From: Sulfurimonas sp.
GTDB taxonomy: Bacteria > Campylobacterota > Campylobacteria > Campylobacterales > Sulfurimonadaceae
Assembly (NCBI RefSeq): GCF_028694605.1
Contig: NZ_JAQVKP010000010.1
Location: 34,409 to 98,408 of the forward strand
Length of the DNA: 64,000 nt
Direction of reading: 5' to 3'
Of the stretch, positions 53,340 to 61,405 are shown piece by piece. Positions within the stretch are counted from its first letter, which is position 1. Every line of letters starts with the position of its first letter. The translations under genes were made by a program, and so were the position numbers. The notes beneath the pieces are model-generated. The model was given only the letters and a program-made list of their open reading frames with translations, did no database searches and was not told where the DNA came from.

Positions 53340-53729
53340 CTACTTTTGTGTTGTAGAGTTTGCCCCTGTAGAGCTGTTTTGCTCTTGTGCATTTGGAACC
53401 GCTGCCGCAGGTGCTTCTACTTTTGTTGCAGCAGGAAGCGGTGTTGCAGGTGCCGTGATGTTTGTTTTTTCAACAATATTATCTACAACAGATTCAGATG
53501 CATTGGAAGCGTATATATATCCAAGTGCCAAAGTGTTGATTACAAATAAAAAACCTATTGTAAAAGTTGTTTTTGCTAAAAAACTAGCAGGTCCTTTTGC
53601 TCCAAAAACAGACTCATTTGAGCCGCTGTATGCGCCAAGACCTATGCTTGAGCTTTTCTGTAGAAGTACCGCTATAACAAGCATTACTACTAAAACTATT
53701 TGGACAATAAGTAAAAAACTAGCTGTCAT
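53340..53729 (-). CDS. secG: Protein-export membrane protein SecG
   Basis: Third subunit of the SecYEG channel. 129 residues with two membrane helices (about 5-22 and 53-72) around the conserved cytoplasmic loop LLQKSSSIGLGAYSGSNESVFGAKGPASFLAK. An Ala/Pro/Thr-rich tail (about 85-129) extends beyond the usual SecG length, as often in Campylobacterota. First gene of the leftward run to murU. A MITE-like element begins 77 bp upstream. Confidence 0.92.
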   Translation of the reverse strand: MTASFLLIVQIVLVVMLVIAVLLQKSSSIGLGAYSGSNESVFGAKGPASFLAKTTFTIGFLFVINTLALGYIYASNASESVVDNIVEKTNITAPATPLPAATKVEAPAAAVPNAQEQNSSTGANSTTQK

Positions 53730-53805
53730 TCTCTATCCTTGAAGGCAATAGCCTATGTAAAAAGTGGCGAATTATACCCAAAAAAACTAATTTTGTAAAA
53801 AATTA

Positions 53806-53974
53806 CCGCACCGACAAATAAACTTAACTTTTGATGATATAATTTTGTCCATAATCAAGGCAAATTTTTGAAGCCCTAGCCAAGGCTAAGGCGAAAAAAT
53901 TTAACGCAGAGTATGGGCAAAAGTATATCACCTCTTCTCGTACTTTCAAAAGTTAAGTTTATTTGTCGGTGTGG
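53806..53974. mobile_element. MITE-like palindromic element with 28-30-bp terminal inverted repeats
   Basis: Terminal repeats 53806-53835 and 53947-53974 (CCGCACCGACAAATAAACTT on the left) match with one mismatch. The interior continues to pair (GATATAATTTTGTCCATA against TATGGGCAAAAGTATATC, then AAATTTTT against AAAAAATTT), so the whole 169 bp can fold into one hairpin. It is flanked by TA at 53804-53805 and 53975-53976, matching the TA target duplication of IS630/Tc1-mariner elements. No transposase gene is present. It separates divergent secG and znuA, ending 36 bp before the znuA GTG. Confidence 0.75.
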
Positions 53975-54012
53975 TAATAAACTATAATTTCAAAAATATT
54001 TGAGGGGCATGT

Positions 54013-54939
54013 GTGGGCTTAAAAAATTTGATTGTGGTACCCTTTTTATCGGTTTTTATCTCTTGTTTTGCTCTGCATGCGCAAGAATCGCAACAAAAAC
54101 CTACCATCGCAGCAAGTACATTTTCTCTTTATGATATCGCCAAAAGTATAGCGGGTGAGAGTGCGCAAACTTTTATGATTCTTCCTTTTGGTGTGGATGC
54201 ACATAGCTATGAACTTACACCAAAACAAATGGCAAAAATAGCACAAAGCGATTTGGTTCTTTATAACGGAGCCGGTTTAGAGCCTTGGATTAAGGGGTTT
54301 TCATTTAAAAAAAGAGCGGTTGATATAAGTACATTTGTAAAACTAAGAGAGCTTAGTGCAGACCACGAACATCATGAAGATGTGCACAAGGGGCATAGCC
54401 ATGGGGAGAGCGGTTTTGACCCGCACTACTGGCAAGACCCGACCAATATGATACTGGCAGCGGAGCAGATTGCAAAAGAGCTTATTGTACTTTTTCCAAA
54501 AAACAGAGCGTTGTATGAAAAAAACAGAGACACATATATAACGATGCTCCAAAATCTTGATACCGCATATAAAACGGGGCTTAAAGAATGCAAACTAGAT
54601 ACTATTATCGTCAATCATAACGCATTTTCTTATCTTTCACTGAGATACGGTTTTCATACCGAGCCACTTAGTGGTATCTCTCCCGAAGCCCAGCCAAACG
54701 CAAAAAACATGATAAAACTTATCAAATTTATCAAAGAGCATAAAGCAGAAGTTATCTTTTTCGAGAAATTCGCTAACGAAAAAGCGATAAAAAGTATCGC
54801 AAAAGAGGCAAATGTCGCCGCCGATGTTTTGCAGCCGCTTGGCAACATAACCGCCGATGAAGCAAAAGCAGGGCTTGGTTACGATGCTATTATGCGAACA
54901 AATTTAGACAAAATCTCCAAAGCGCTTCAGTGTCGATGA
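54013..54939 (+). CDS. znuA: Zinc ABC transporter substrate-binding protein ZnuA
   Basis: Periplasmic metal-binding component of high-affinity zinc (possibly manganese) uptake. 308 residues from a GTG at 54013 with GAGGGG upstream. Signal peptide is about 1-24. Metal ligands of the cluster A-I fold are GVDAHSYELTP, then a His-rich loop EHHEDVHKGHSHGE typical of zinc binders, NHNAFSYLSLRYG and the C-terminal region LGYDAIMRTNLDK. Heads znuA-znuC-znuB with overlapping or adjacent genes. A TATAAT at 53984-53989 may be its -10 box. Confidence 0.9.
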   Translation: MGLKNLIVVPFLSVFISCFALHAQESQQKPTIAASTFSLYDIAKSIAGESAQTFMILPFGVDAHSYELTPKQMAKIAQSDLVLYNGAGLEPWIKGFSFKKRAVDISTFVKLRELSADHEHHEDVHKGHSHGESGFDPHYWQDPTNMILAAEQIAKELIVLFPKNRALYEKNRDTYITMLQNLDTAYKTGLKECKLDTIIVNHNAFSYLSLRYGFHTEPLSGISPEAQPNAKNMIKLIKFIKEHKAEVIFFEKFANEKAIKSIAKEANVAADVLQPLGNITADEAKAGLGYDAIMRTNLDKISKALQCR

Positions 54940-55700
54940 AATTTAGTGTTCCGATTTTTGATGTCAAAAACTTAAGCTTTGTTGTCAAAGAGCATGCAAT
55001 CCTCTCCAACATCTCTTTGGAGATTTTCCCATCAGAGTACATTGCCGTCATCGGTCCAAACGGCGGCGGTAAAACAACGCTTGTGCGGATGCTTTTAGGG
55101 CTTGAAAAACCCACAAACGGAGAAGTGAAGATTTACGGCAAAAAGCTCTCGCATTTTAAAGAGTGGTATAAAATCGGCTATGTTCCGCAACGTGCCTCTC
55201 TTGTCGATAGCTCTTTTCCGGCAACAGTTTTAGATATCGTTAATATGGGAAGAACATCACAAAGAACACTCTTTAGCACCTTAAGCAAAAGCGATAAAAA
55301 ATTTGTTCATGATGCAATGCAAAAGATGGATATCTTGGATTTGGCAGATAAAATGGTGGGAACACTCTCGGGCGGACAGAGACAAAGGGTCATGATAGCG
55401 CGTGCGCTTGCTTCAAACCCAAAGATACTCATCTTAGATGAGCCAAATACCGGTGTTGACATAGCATCACAAAAAAAGTTCTATACACTTTTAAGAGAGC
55501 TTAACAAAAAAGATGGTATTACCATTGTATTTATCACGCACGATATCGGTGTTATTGCAGATGATATCGCACGTCTCTTTACTATCAACCAAAAAGCTAT
55601 TATCTGCAACAACCCGAAACAGACACTAAGCTGTGAAGAGATGAGTTCGCTTTATGGTATCGATGCACATCTTCTTCACAACCACAGACACGAGCACTAA
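54936..55700 (+). CDS. znuC: Zinc ABC transporter ATP-binding protein ZnuC
   Basis: 254 residues from the ATG at 54936, overlapping the znuA stop as ATGA. Walker A GPNGGGKTTLVRM, Q-loop YVPQRASLVD, signature LSGGQRQRVMIARALASNPKILILDEPNTGVD with Walker B, and H-loop FITHDIGVIADDI. Energises zinc import through ZnuB. Confidence 0.94.
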   Translation: MKFSVPIFDVKNLSFVVKEHAILSNISLEIFPSEYIAVIGPNGGGKTTLVRMLLGLEKPTNGEVKIYGKKLSHFKEWYKIGYVPQRASLVDSSFPATVLDIVNMGRTSQRTLFSTLSKSDKKFVHDAMQKMDILDLADKMVGTLSGGQRQRVMIARALASNPKILILDEPNTGVDIASQKKFYTLLRELNKKDGITIVFITHDIGVIADDIARLFTINQKAIICNNPKQTLSCEEMSSLYGIDAHLLHNHRHEH

Positions 55701-55701
55701 A

Positions 55702-56499
55702 ATGTTAGAGATGTTTGAATACGATTTTATGCAAAGAGCTTTTGTCGCAGGAATAATTATAGCTGTCTTAGCCTCTATCAGCGGTACATTCGTTGTCCTG
55801 AGACGCTACTCTTTGATTGGCGAGACATTGGCGCATTCAGCACTTCTTGGGGTGGCGGTAGGGATTGTCGCAGAGTTTAACCCTCTTTGGTCTGCCGTAC
55901 TCTTTGCACTCTTTGCGGCGTGGTTGATTGAGTACCTAAGAAGCGCATTTTCGCTATATAGTGATGCAGTTCTTGCGATTTTACTATCAGGCTCACTTGC
56001 TTTAGCTGTTATTATCGTCTCTCTCGGCGGGGCTTTTAACAACTCGCTTATTTCCTACCTCTTTGGCTCTATCCTTGCCGTAAGCAGTGAAGATATCTTG
56101 GTTATCTCGGTTTTTGGGGCTGTTTCTCTCTTTTTGCTTCTGCTTTTTTCCAAAGAGTTTTACTTTATCGCCTATGATGAAGAGGTGGCTAAGACAAGCG
56201 GCGTAAAAGTAGATATACTTAACTTTTTGTTAGTGAGTGTCGTAGCTATCATCATAGCACTCTCCATTAGAGTTGTAGGAAGCCTTCTTATCAGTGCACT
56301 TATGATTATCCCGACTGTTGCAGCACTACGCTTTAGAGTCGGATTTGTAAAAACAGTTCTTATCTCCCTTGCCATTGCACTCGTGAGTGTTTTTGTCGGC
56401 ATGACGCTCTCTTTTCACTTTTCACTTCCATCAGGTGCTACGATAGTGTTGTGTGTTCTTTTTGTTTTTATCCTCTCTTTGGCAATCAATAAAAGATGA
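55702..56499 (+). CDS. znuB: Zinc ABC transporter permease ZnuB
   Basis: 265 residues from the ATG at 55702, one base after the znuC stop; an upstream frame start inside znuC is less likely. Seven to nine membrane helices of the ABC-3 family, with FMQRAFVAGIIIAVLASISGTFVVLRRYSLIGETLAHSALLGVAVG at the N-terminus (given only as landmark pieces) and the VKVDILNFLLVSVVAIIIALSIRVVGSLL region near the end. It overlaps the next gene by 4 bp, so the methyltransferase is probably in the same transcript. Confidence 0.92.
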   Translation: MLEMFEYDFMQRAFVAGIIIAVLASISGTFVVLRRYSLIGETLAHSALLGVAVGIVAEFNPLWSAVLFALFAAWLIEYLRSAFSLYSDAVLAILLSGSLALAVIIVSLGGAFNNSLISYLFGSILAVSSEDILVISVFGAVSLFLLLLFSKEFYFIAYDEEVAKTSGVKVDILNFLLVSVVAIIIALSIRVVGSLLISALMIIPTVAALRFRVGFVKTVLISLAIALVSVFVGMTLSFHFSLPSGATIVLCVLFVFILSLAINKR

Positions 56500-57188
56500 A
56501 TGTAAGCTCTGAATTTTCAAGACGTGCCTTAGAGTACGGAAATTACAACATCATACAAAACATAGTAATAGAAAAACTGCTCACTCATGTAGCGCATAAA
56601 CCTAAGCGTATTTTAGATATCGGATGCGGGAGCGGTGCTCTCTTAAGAGCCATAGACTGGGAGTATGAGCATTTTTGCGGTGTTGATTTCGCGCAGGGAA
56701 TGCTAGAGCTACATCCAAAATCTTCAAAGATTGAGCTTCTTTATGCAGATTTTAATCAAAATAAACTTTTTGAAAATCTGCTTACATATAAATGGGATTT
56801 TATTTTTTCAGCATCTGCCCTACAGTGGGCTCATGATTTGGAAAAAGTTTTTTATTGCATTCAAAAATTAAATGCGCCTGTTGCTTTGGCAATTTTTACA
56901 TCCGGTACCTTTAAAACACTCAACGAAACAGCCTCAATCAGTTCTATACTAAGAAGTGCCGATGAGATAAAAAATCTTGCAAAAAATTATTTTGATGCCA
57001 AGTTTGAGGTAGTTAACTATAAACTTGAGTTTGAATCAACAAGGGATATGTTTCGCTATATTAAAAAAAGCGGTGTAAGCGGCTCAAGGAAAATACTAAG
57101 CTATAAAGAGAGTAAGAAGCTCTTAGAAGAGTATCCGCTCTCCTATCTGGAGTTTGAAGTCGCTTTTATCTACTCGCCAAGCAAGTAA
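56496..57188 (+). CDS. bioC: BioC-like SAM-dependent methyltransferase
   Basis: 230 residues of class I methyltransferase fold. Motif I is RILDIGCGSGALLRAI (about 38-53), then CGVDFAQGMLELHP and FIFSASALQWAHDLEK, which is characteristic of BioC (malonyl-ACP O-methyltransferase, first step of pimeloyl-ACP/biotin synthesis). The N-terminus SSEFSRRALEYGNYNIIQ also fits BioC. No other bio gene is nearby, so the symbol is likely but not certain. Overlaps znuB by 4 bp and, tail-to-tail, the MOSC gene by 19 bp. Confidence 0.75.
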   Translation: MNVSSEFSRRALEYGNYNIIQNIVIEKLLTHVAHKPKRILDIGCGSGALLRAIDWEYEHFCGVDFAQGMLELHPKSSKIELLYADFNQNKLFENLLTYKWDFIFSASALQWAHDLEKVFYCIQKLNAPVALAIFTSGTFKTLNETASISSILRSADEIKNLAKNYFDAKFEVVNYKLEFESTRDMFRYIKKSGVSGSRKILSYKESKKLLEEYPLSYLEFEVAFIYSPSK

Positions 57189-57616
57189 ACATCGTCTGCA
57201 ACTCTGATATCTCCACTTGTAATAACTTTTGCAAAGATACCCCTGTCATTTTTTAAAAGTGTAGGAAGTTTAACATCGATAACGGCGAGATGATTGCAGA
57301 TAGTACAGTGCTGTGTGATTTCCAGTAAAGCGTTTCCGATCTGCAAACGGCTCCCCACTTCAAGCGCATAAGGATTATAGTCAAGCAAGATATTTTCGCC
57401 AAGATAACCAAAAGGCATCTCAATCCCATAGTTTTTGATAAGATTATAGCTGTCTATCGAAGAGATTAAAACAGAGCGCTCTATGTTCTTATTATAAAAT
57501 TTATCCTCAACTACTCCAAGTGTATCAAAAGAGAGAATATCTTTTTCTACTCTTTGAGAAACCCCACTATGCGATACAAAAAGATTTAAAACCTGTCCAA
57601 CTTTTTCGTTTGACAT
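57170..57616 (-). CDS. MOSC-domain protein
   Basis: 148-residue stand-alone MOSC (molybdenum-cofactor sulfurase C-terminal) domain. The N-terminus VGQVLNLFVSHSG, the central GYLGENILLDYNP and the conserved Cys segment EITQHCTICNHLAV match the family, which handles sulfur or molybdenum-cofactor transfer. It is divergent from soxC, a molybdenum-cofactor enzyme gene, with a 357-bp gap. A link to SoxC maturation is only a positional inference. Confidence 0.82.
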   Translation of the reverse strand: MSNEKVGQVLNLFVSHSGVSQRVEKDILSFDTLGVVEDKFYNKNIERSVLISSIDSYNLIKNYGIEMPFGYLGENILLDYNPYALEVGSRLQIGNALLEITQHCTICNHLAVIDVKLPTLLKNDRGIFAKVITSGDIRVADDVYLLGE

Positions 57617-57739
57617 TTGTGATATGCCTTTATAACAAAATACAATTATAAAACTTCATAGTATTTTGTAAGAATATTGATGCGAAATGGTAGCATATTT
57701 TTATGTGTGAATGGTCTCAAAGCCAAAAAAGGTATTAAT

Positions 57740-57776
57740 ATAAATTTTATTAATATGGCGTATTAATAAAATTTAT
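57740..57776. promoter_or_regulatory. AT-rich inverted repeat upstream of the sox promoter
   Basis: ATAAATTTTATTAATA (57740-57755) and TATTAATAAAATTTAT (57761-57776) are perfect 16-base inverse repeats separated by TGGCG. It is centred about 90 bp upstream of the soxC -35 box, suggesting an operator, or alternatively a terminator for incoming transcription. No T-run follows. Confidence 0.5.
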
Positions 57777-57844
57777 GGGGAGTGTTACCAAATGAACACA
57801 TTCAAAAAAATGTAATAATTTTCTCACATTTATCACATTTTATC

Positions 57845-57874
57845 TTGACAATTACAATTTATTTCCTATATAAT
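57845..57874 (+). promoter_or_regulatory. Sigma70 promoter of the soxCDYZ operon
   Basis: Perfect TTGACA (57845-57850) and perfect TATAAT (57869-57874) with 18-bp spacing. The transcript would start near 57881, leaving a 5' leader of about 93 bases before the soxC ATG. A reading frame that starts upstream of the -35 and covers this promoter is not convincing. Confidence 0.8.
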
Positions 57875-57973
57875 GGTCTCCTTGCATTTCATAAAAGTGC
57901 TAAAAGTTCGCATTTTGTGTACTTTTTAGATGCTATGAAATCTACAAGATTAAAAGAGGGAGGTAGGTAATAA

Positions 57974-59311
57974 ATGAGTAATATTTCTGAAAATAATTTA
58001 GAAACTACTACAAATAAAGAGCAATCGAGTAGAAGAGATTTCTTCAAAAGAACTGCTGCTTATTCTGTAAGTGCAATTGCTGCTGCTAATCTTTTAGCAC
58101 CTGTGAAATTGTCTGCAGATGATGAAAATATCGTTCACCATGTTGAGTGGGGAACAACATTGGGTGATGAACTTAACAAGTATCCATACGGTGTCCCGTC
58201 TGCATACGAGCACAACGTTGTAAGAAGAACTTCAAGTCTTCTCTCTTCAGCCGGAGATATGCATGCCGCTGTTTCTATGACGCCGTTGCATGAGCTAGAG
58301 GGTATCATTACTCCAAACGGCTTGCACTTTACAAGAACACATAACGGTGTTGCTCATATAGACCCAAATAAGTACAGACTTATGATTCACGGTCTTGTTG
58401 AAAAACCTATCGTTTTAACTCTTGAGCAGTTGAAAAAGTACCCGGCTGAGAGCAGACTTCTTTTCTTGGAGTGTCCTGCAAATGGCGCTGCCGAGTGGAA
58501 AGGTCCACAGTTCAACTCTTTACAATTCGTAAAAGGTATGTTAAGTAACGCTGAATGGACAGGCGTTCGTCTTAAAACTATCCTTGATGAAATCGGTCTA
58601 AAACCTACTGCAAAGTGGATGTTGGCTGAGGGGTCTGACGGTTCAGAGATGAGCAGAACTATTCCTGTTGAAAAAGTACTTGATGATGCAATGATTGTTT
58701 GGGCACAAAACGGCGAAGCAATCAGACCTGAGCAAGGGTATCCTGTTCGTCTTATGTTGCCGGGCTGGGAAGCAAACTTGTGTGTGAAGTGGCTAAAACG
58801 TCTTGAGTTCGGTGCAGAGCCATGGTACTGTAAAGAAGAGACTTCAAAATATACAGCACTAATGGCAAGCGGTAAAGCGATTCAGCATTACTACCCGTTA
58901 GAAGTTAACTCTATCATTACTACTCCATGTCCTGAAAAACCATGGACAGACCTTAAAAAAGGTGATTTAGTAGAGGTTGAAGGTATTGCATGGAGCGGTC
59001 ATGGAACAATTACAGGAGTTGATATCTCTTTTGACGGCGGAGACAACTATGTTGAAGCAAAACTCAAAGGACTTGTTCTTCCAAAATCATGGACAAGATT
59101 CTCATATATGTACAAGTATGAAGGGAAACCTTTATTGATTCAGTCTCGTGCAATTGATGATGCAGGATATGTACAGCCGTCAGTTACTCAAGAAAAGGCT
59201 ATTATGGGATTAGAGGGTGTTTATCATAGAAACTCAATTTGTACTTGGGAAGTTAGACAAGACGGCTCAGTTCATAATGTTCAAGTTAGAACAGACAACT
59301 GTCCAAAGTAG
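57974..59311 (+). CDS. soxC: Sulfane dehydrogenase molybdenum subunit SoxC
   Basis: Molybdopterin subunit of the periplasmic SoxCD sulfane dehydrogenase that oxidises the SoxY-bound sulfane sulfur, giving full six-electron recovery. 445 residues with a Tat signal (SSRRDFFKRTAAYSVSAIAAANL, SRR at 19-21). Molybdenum-ligand Cys is at 167 in LLFLECPANG, followed by SQxTG-type segments, GWEANLCVKWLKRLEFG and a C-terminal dimerisation domain (ITGVDISFDGGDNYVEAKL). GAGGGAGGTAGG provides a strong ribosome site. First gene of soxCDYZ. soxXAB are not in the window. Confidence 0.95.
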   Translation: MSNISENNLETTTNKEQSSRRDFFKRTAAYSVSAIAAANLLAPVKLSADDENIVHHVEWGTTLGDELNKYPYGVPSAYEHNVVRRTSSLLSSAGDMHAAVSMTPLHELEGIITPNGLHFTRTHNGVAHIDPNKYRLMIHGLVEKPIVLTLEQLKKYPAESRLLFLECPANGAAEWKGPQFNSLQFVKGMLSNAEWTGVRLKTILDEIGLKPTAKWMLAEGSDGSEMSRTIPVEKVLDDAMIVWAQNGEAIRPEQGYPVRLMLPGWEANLCVKWLKRLEFGAEPWYCKEETSKYTALMASGKAIQHYYPLEVNSIITTPCPEKPWTDLKKGDLVEVEGIAWSGHGTITGVDISFDGGDNYVEAKLKGLVLPKSWTRFSYMYKYEGKPLLIQSRAIDDAGYVQPSVTQEKAIMGLEGVYHRNSICTWEVRQDGSVHNVQVRTDNCPK

Positions 59312-59324
59312 AGAGGGGTAGATT

Positions 59325-60437
59325 ATGATGAAATTAAACAATAAATTAATTGCTATAGCTGCAAGTACATTGTTGGCAACAACTGTGTTTGCTGCAGAAG
59401 GTAAAGTGGCACCGCTACCAAAAAACATCTATAATGCAAAAAAAGATGCTCTTGACGGTGGTGTGACATACAAAAGAGAAAAAGGCTCTTACACTGCATA
59501 TCGCGTAAATGACCAATCTACAAAAGGTGTTAGCTTTGGTAGAGCGCCGACTGCAAACGAGCTAAAAGCTTGGGATGCGGATATTATGCCCGATGGTACA
59601 GGTTTGCCTGTAGGAAGCGGTACTGCTGATGACGGTGAATCACTGTATGATAAAGATTGTGCTGTTTGCCACGGTGAGTTTGGTGCAGGCGGAAAAGGTT
59701 ACCCTACTTTAACAGGCGGGTCACTAGAGTCACTTACAAACCAAAGAACATGCCCTGGCAAAGATGCTCCAAACAGAACTATCGGTTCTTACTGGCCAAA
59801 AGCAAGTACACTTATCTGGTATATCCGTGATGCTATGCCATACGCACACCCAAAGAGTTACTCGCCGGATCAAATGTATGCTATGACTGCATATCTCTTG
59901 AGAGAAAACGGTGTACAGATTGACGGAAAAGATATTGAAGAGCTCAATCAAGATAACTTCAAAAAGATTGTTATGCCAAATGAAAAAGGCTTCTATCCAA
60001 ATATCGATGGACCAAAAGGTGTTGAAAACGTAAGAGCGTTTTACAAAAATCCTAAAAACTTTGGTGCAGTCGGTACTCGTTGTATGAGCAACTGCGGCAA
60101 AGAGACTGTTGTAAAAATTGGAAACGAGATTACAGCGGTTGTGCCGGCATACTCGACTCTAAGAGATCTCCCAAAAGTAGAGGCAAAAGGCGCAGTCTCT
60201 GAAGCTCAAAAGCTTTATGAGAAATCATGCGCAGTTTGTCATAAAACTGATGCTATGGGTGCACCTGCAGTCGGAGATAAGGGTGCTTGGGCAAAAGTTA
60301 TGGGTAAAGGTATAGACAAGGTAAATCATAATGCTATCAACGGTGTAGGCGGCATGCCTCCAAAAGGTGGCGCTATGGATTTAAGTGACGCACAAATCAA
60401 AGATATTGTGAAATTTATGGTAGAATCTAGCAAGTAG
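59325..60437 (+). CDS. soxD: Sulfane dehydrogenase diheme cytochrome subunit SoxD
   Basis: c-type cytochrome partner of SoxC. 370 residues with a Sec signal peptide (about 3-24). Heme-binding CAVCH occurs at 112-116 (DKDCAVCHGEFGAGG) and 303-307 (EKSCAVCHKTDAMGA), so two heme domains separated by a long linker with extra Cys residues (RCMSNC). Starts 13 bp after soxC with GAGAGGGG upstream. Either of two adjacent ATGs could serve. Confidence 0.95.
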   Translation: MMKLNNKLIAIAASTLLATTVFAAEGKVAPLPKNIYNAKKDALDGGVTYKREKGSYTAYRVNDQSTKGVSFGRAPTANELKAWDADIMPDGTGLPVGSGTADDGESLYDKDCAVCHGEFGAGGKGYPTLTGGSLESLTNQRTCPGKDAPNRTIGSYWPKASTLIWYIRDAMPYAHPKSYSPDQMYAMTAYLLRENGVQIDGKDIEELNQDNFKKIVMPNEKGFYPNIDGPKGVENVRAFYKNPKNFGAVGTRCMSNCGKETVVKIGNEITAVVPAYSTLRDLPKVEAKGAVSEAQKLYEKSCAVCHKTDAMGAPAVGDKGAWAKVMGKGIDKVNHNAINGVGGMPPKGGAMDLSDAQIKDIVKFMVESSK

Positions 60438-60478
60438 TAACTTCTAGATCTGCTTAACATCAAGATAAAGGACAAGAA

Positions 60479-60931
60479 ATGAAAAGAAGAAAGTTTTTAA
60501 GTTTAGGTGCTGTAGCTGCTGCAGCAACTGTTATACCTGCTAGCCTAAGTGCTACAGATTTCAGAGCAACTGCTCCAAAAGCATGGGAAGCTCCAACGAG
60601 TAAAGAGGCTATTGAAGCACTATTTGGTTCTGCTGCTGCAACTGAAGGAAAAATTGAGATTAAAGCTCCTAAGCTTGCTGAAAACGGTGGTGCGGTGCCA
60701 ATTGGTATCAAATCAAGCGTAGAACTTACAACTATAGCTCTTTTCCAAGATGCTAACCCAAGAAGTGCTGTTGCGGTATTTGAGTTGGGTGATAATGGCG
60801 TTGTAGATATGATGACAAAAATAAAGATGAGAAAAACTGCAAACGTTACTGTTGTAGGAAAAGGCAAAGACGGCAAGTTGTATTCAGTTGTACAAAGAGT
60901 AGAAGTTTCTATCGGTGGTTGTGGAGGTTGA
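60479..60931 (+). CDS. soxY: Thiosulfate-oxidation carrier protein SoxY
   Basis: Carries sulfur intermediates on a C-terminal Cys arm. 150 residues with a Tat-like signal (KRRKFLSLGAVAAAATVIP). The carrier motif GGCGG closes the protein (VSIGGCGG at the very end). Works as a SoxYZ heterodimer with the next gene. This copy sits with soxCD, as in Sulfurimonas, where a second soxYZ accompanies soxXAB elsewhere. Confidence 0.96.
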   Translation: MKRRKFLSLGAVAAAATVIPASLSATDFRATAPKAWEAPTSKEAIEALFGSAAATEGKIEIKAPKLAENGGAVPIGIKSSVELTTIALFQDANPRSAVAVFELGDNGVVDMMTKIKMRKTANVTVVGKGKDGKLYSVVQRVEVSIGGCGG

Positions 60932-60994
60932 TTTGACCCCGCAATCAGTAAGCGTATCAGTACAAAAAATAAAATAAAATAAAAGGAAATTATT

Positions 60995-61294
60995 ATGGGT
61001 ATGAAAATTAAAGCTAAAATGAAAGATGGTGTTACAGAAGTAAAACTTCTCCTCTCTAGCCCTATGGTTGGTAAAGAAGAGTCAGAAACAAAAAAAGTGC
61101 CGGTAAGTTATCTTACGCACGTAACGGCAAAAGTTGGCGGTAAAGTTGTTTGGGAAGCATCAACTGGTCCATTCTTATCAAAAGACCCTTACTTTATGTT
61201 CAACTTCAAAGGTGCAAAAGCAGGTGATGAGATTGTCGTTGAGACTATCGATGACAAAGGTGCTAAAGATAGCGATAAAGACGTTATCAAGTAA
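60995..61294 (+). CDS. soxZ: Thiosulfate-oxidation complex protein SoxZ
   Basis: 99-residue immunoglobulin-like partner of SoxY. Conserved features are the N-terminal MKIKAKMKDGVTEVKLLLSSPM, VSYLTHVTAKVGGKVVWEASTGPFLSKDPYFMFNFKG in pieces, and the diacidic end. No signal peptide: it is exported with SoxY through the Tat pathway. AAAGGA ribosome site. A strong terminator follows. Confidence 0.96.
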   Translation: MGMKIKAKMKDGVTEVKLLLSSPMVGKEESETKKVPVSYLTHVTAKVGGKVVWEASTGPFLSKDPYFMFNFKGAKAGDEIVVETIDDKGAKDSDKDVIK

Positions 61295-61299
61295 TGATT

Positions 61300-61330
61300 T
61301 TCCCCTCCTCCGAGGGGAATTTTACTTTTT
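61300..61330 (+). terminator. Terminator after soxZ
   Basis: TTCCCCTC (61300-61307), loop CTCC, GAGGGGAA (61312-61319), then TTTTACTTTTT. A GC-rich perfect stem with a T-run, so the sox transcript mostly ends here. Confidence 0.9.
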
Positions 61331-61336
61331 AGAGAG

Positions 61337-61342
61337 TATAAT
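61337..61342 (+). promoter_or_regulatory. Probable -10 box for the lipoprotein hydrolase gene
   Basis: TATAAT after the soxZ terminator and 63 bases before the next ATG, suggesting the downstream gene can be transcribed independently of the sox operon. Confidence 0.45.
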
Positions 61343-61405
61343 TGGTTTGTATTTTACACACGAGTTATATTCTTCCAAGAATAGAAAATAAAGAGAAGGA
61401 ATTTT

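Noticed and set aside
57782..57970. 62-residue reading frame directly before soxC
   Set aside because: It spans the consensus sox promoter, has a composition like AT-rich non-coding DNA and no family resemblance.
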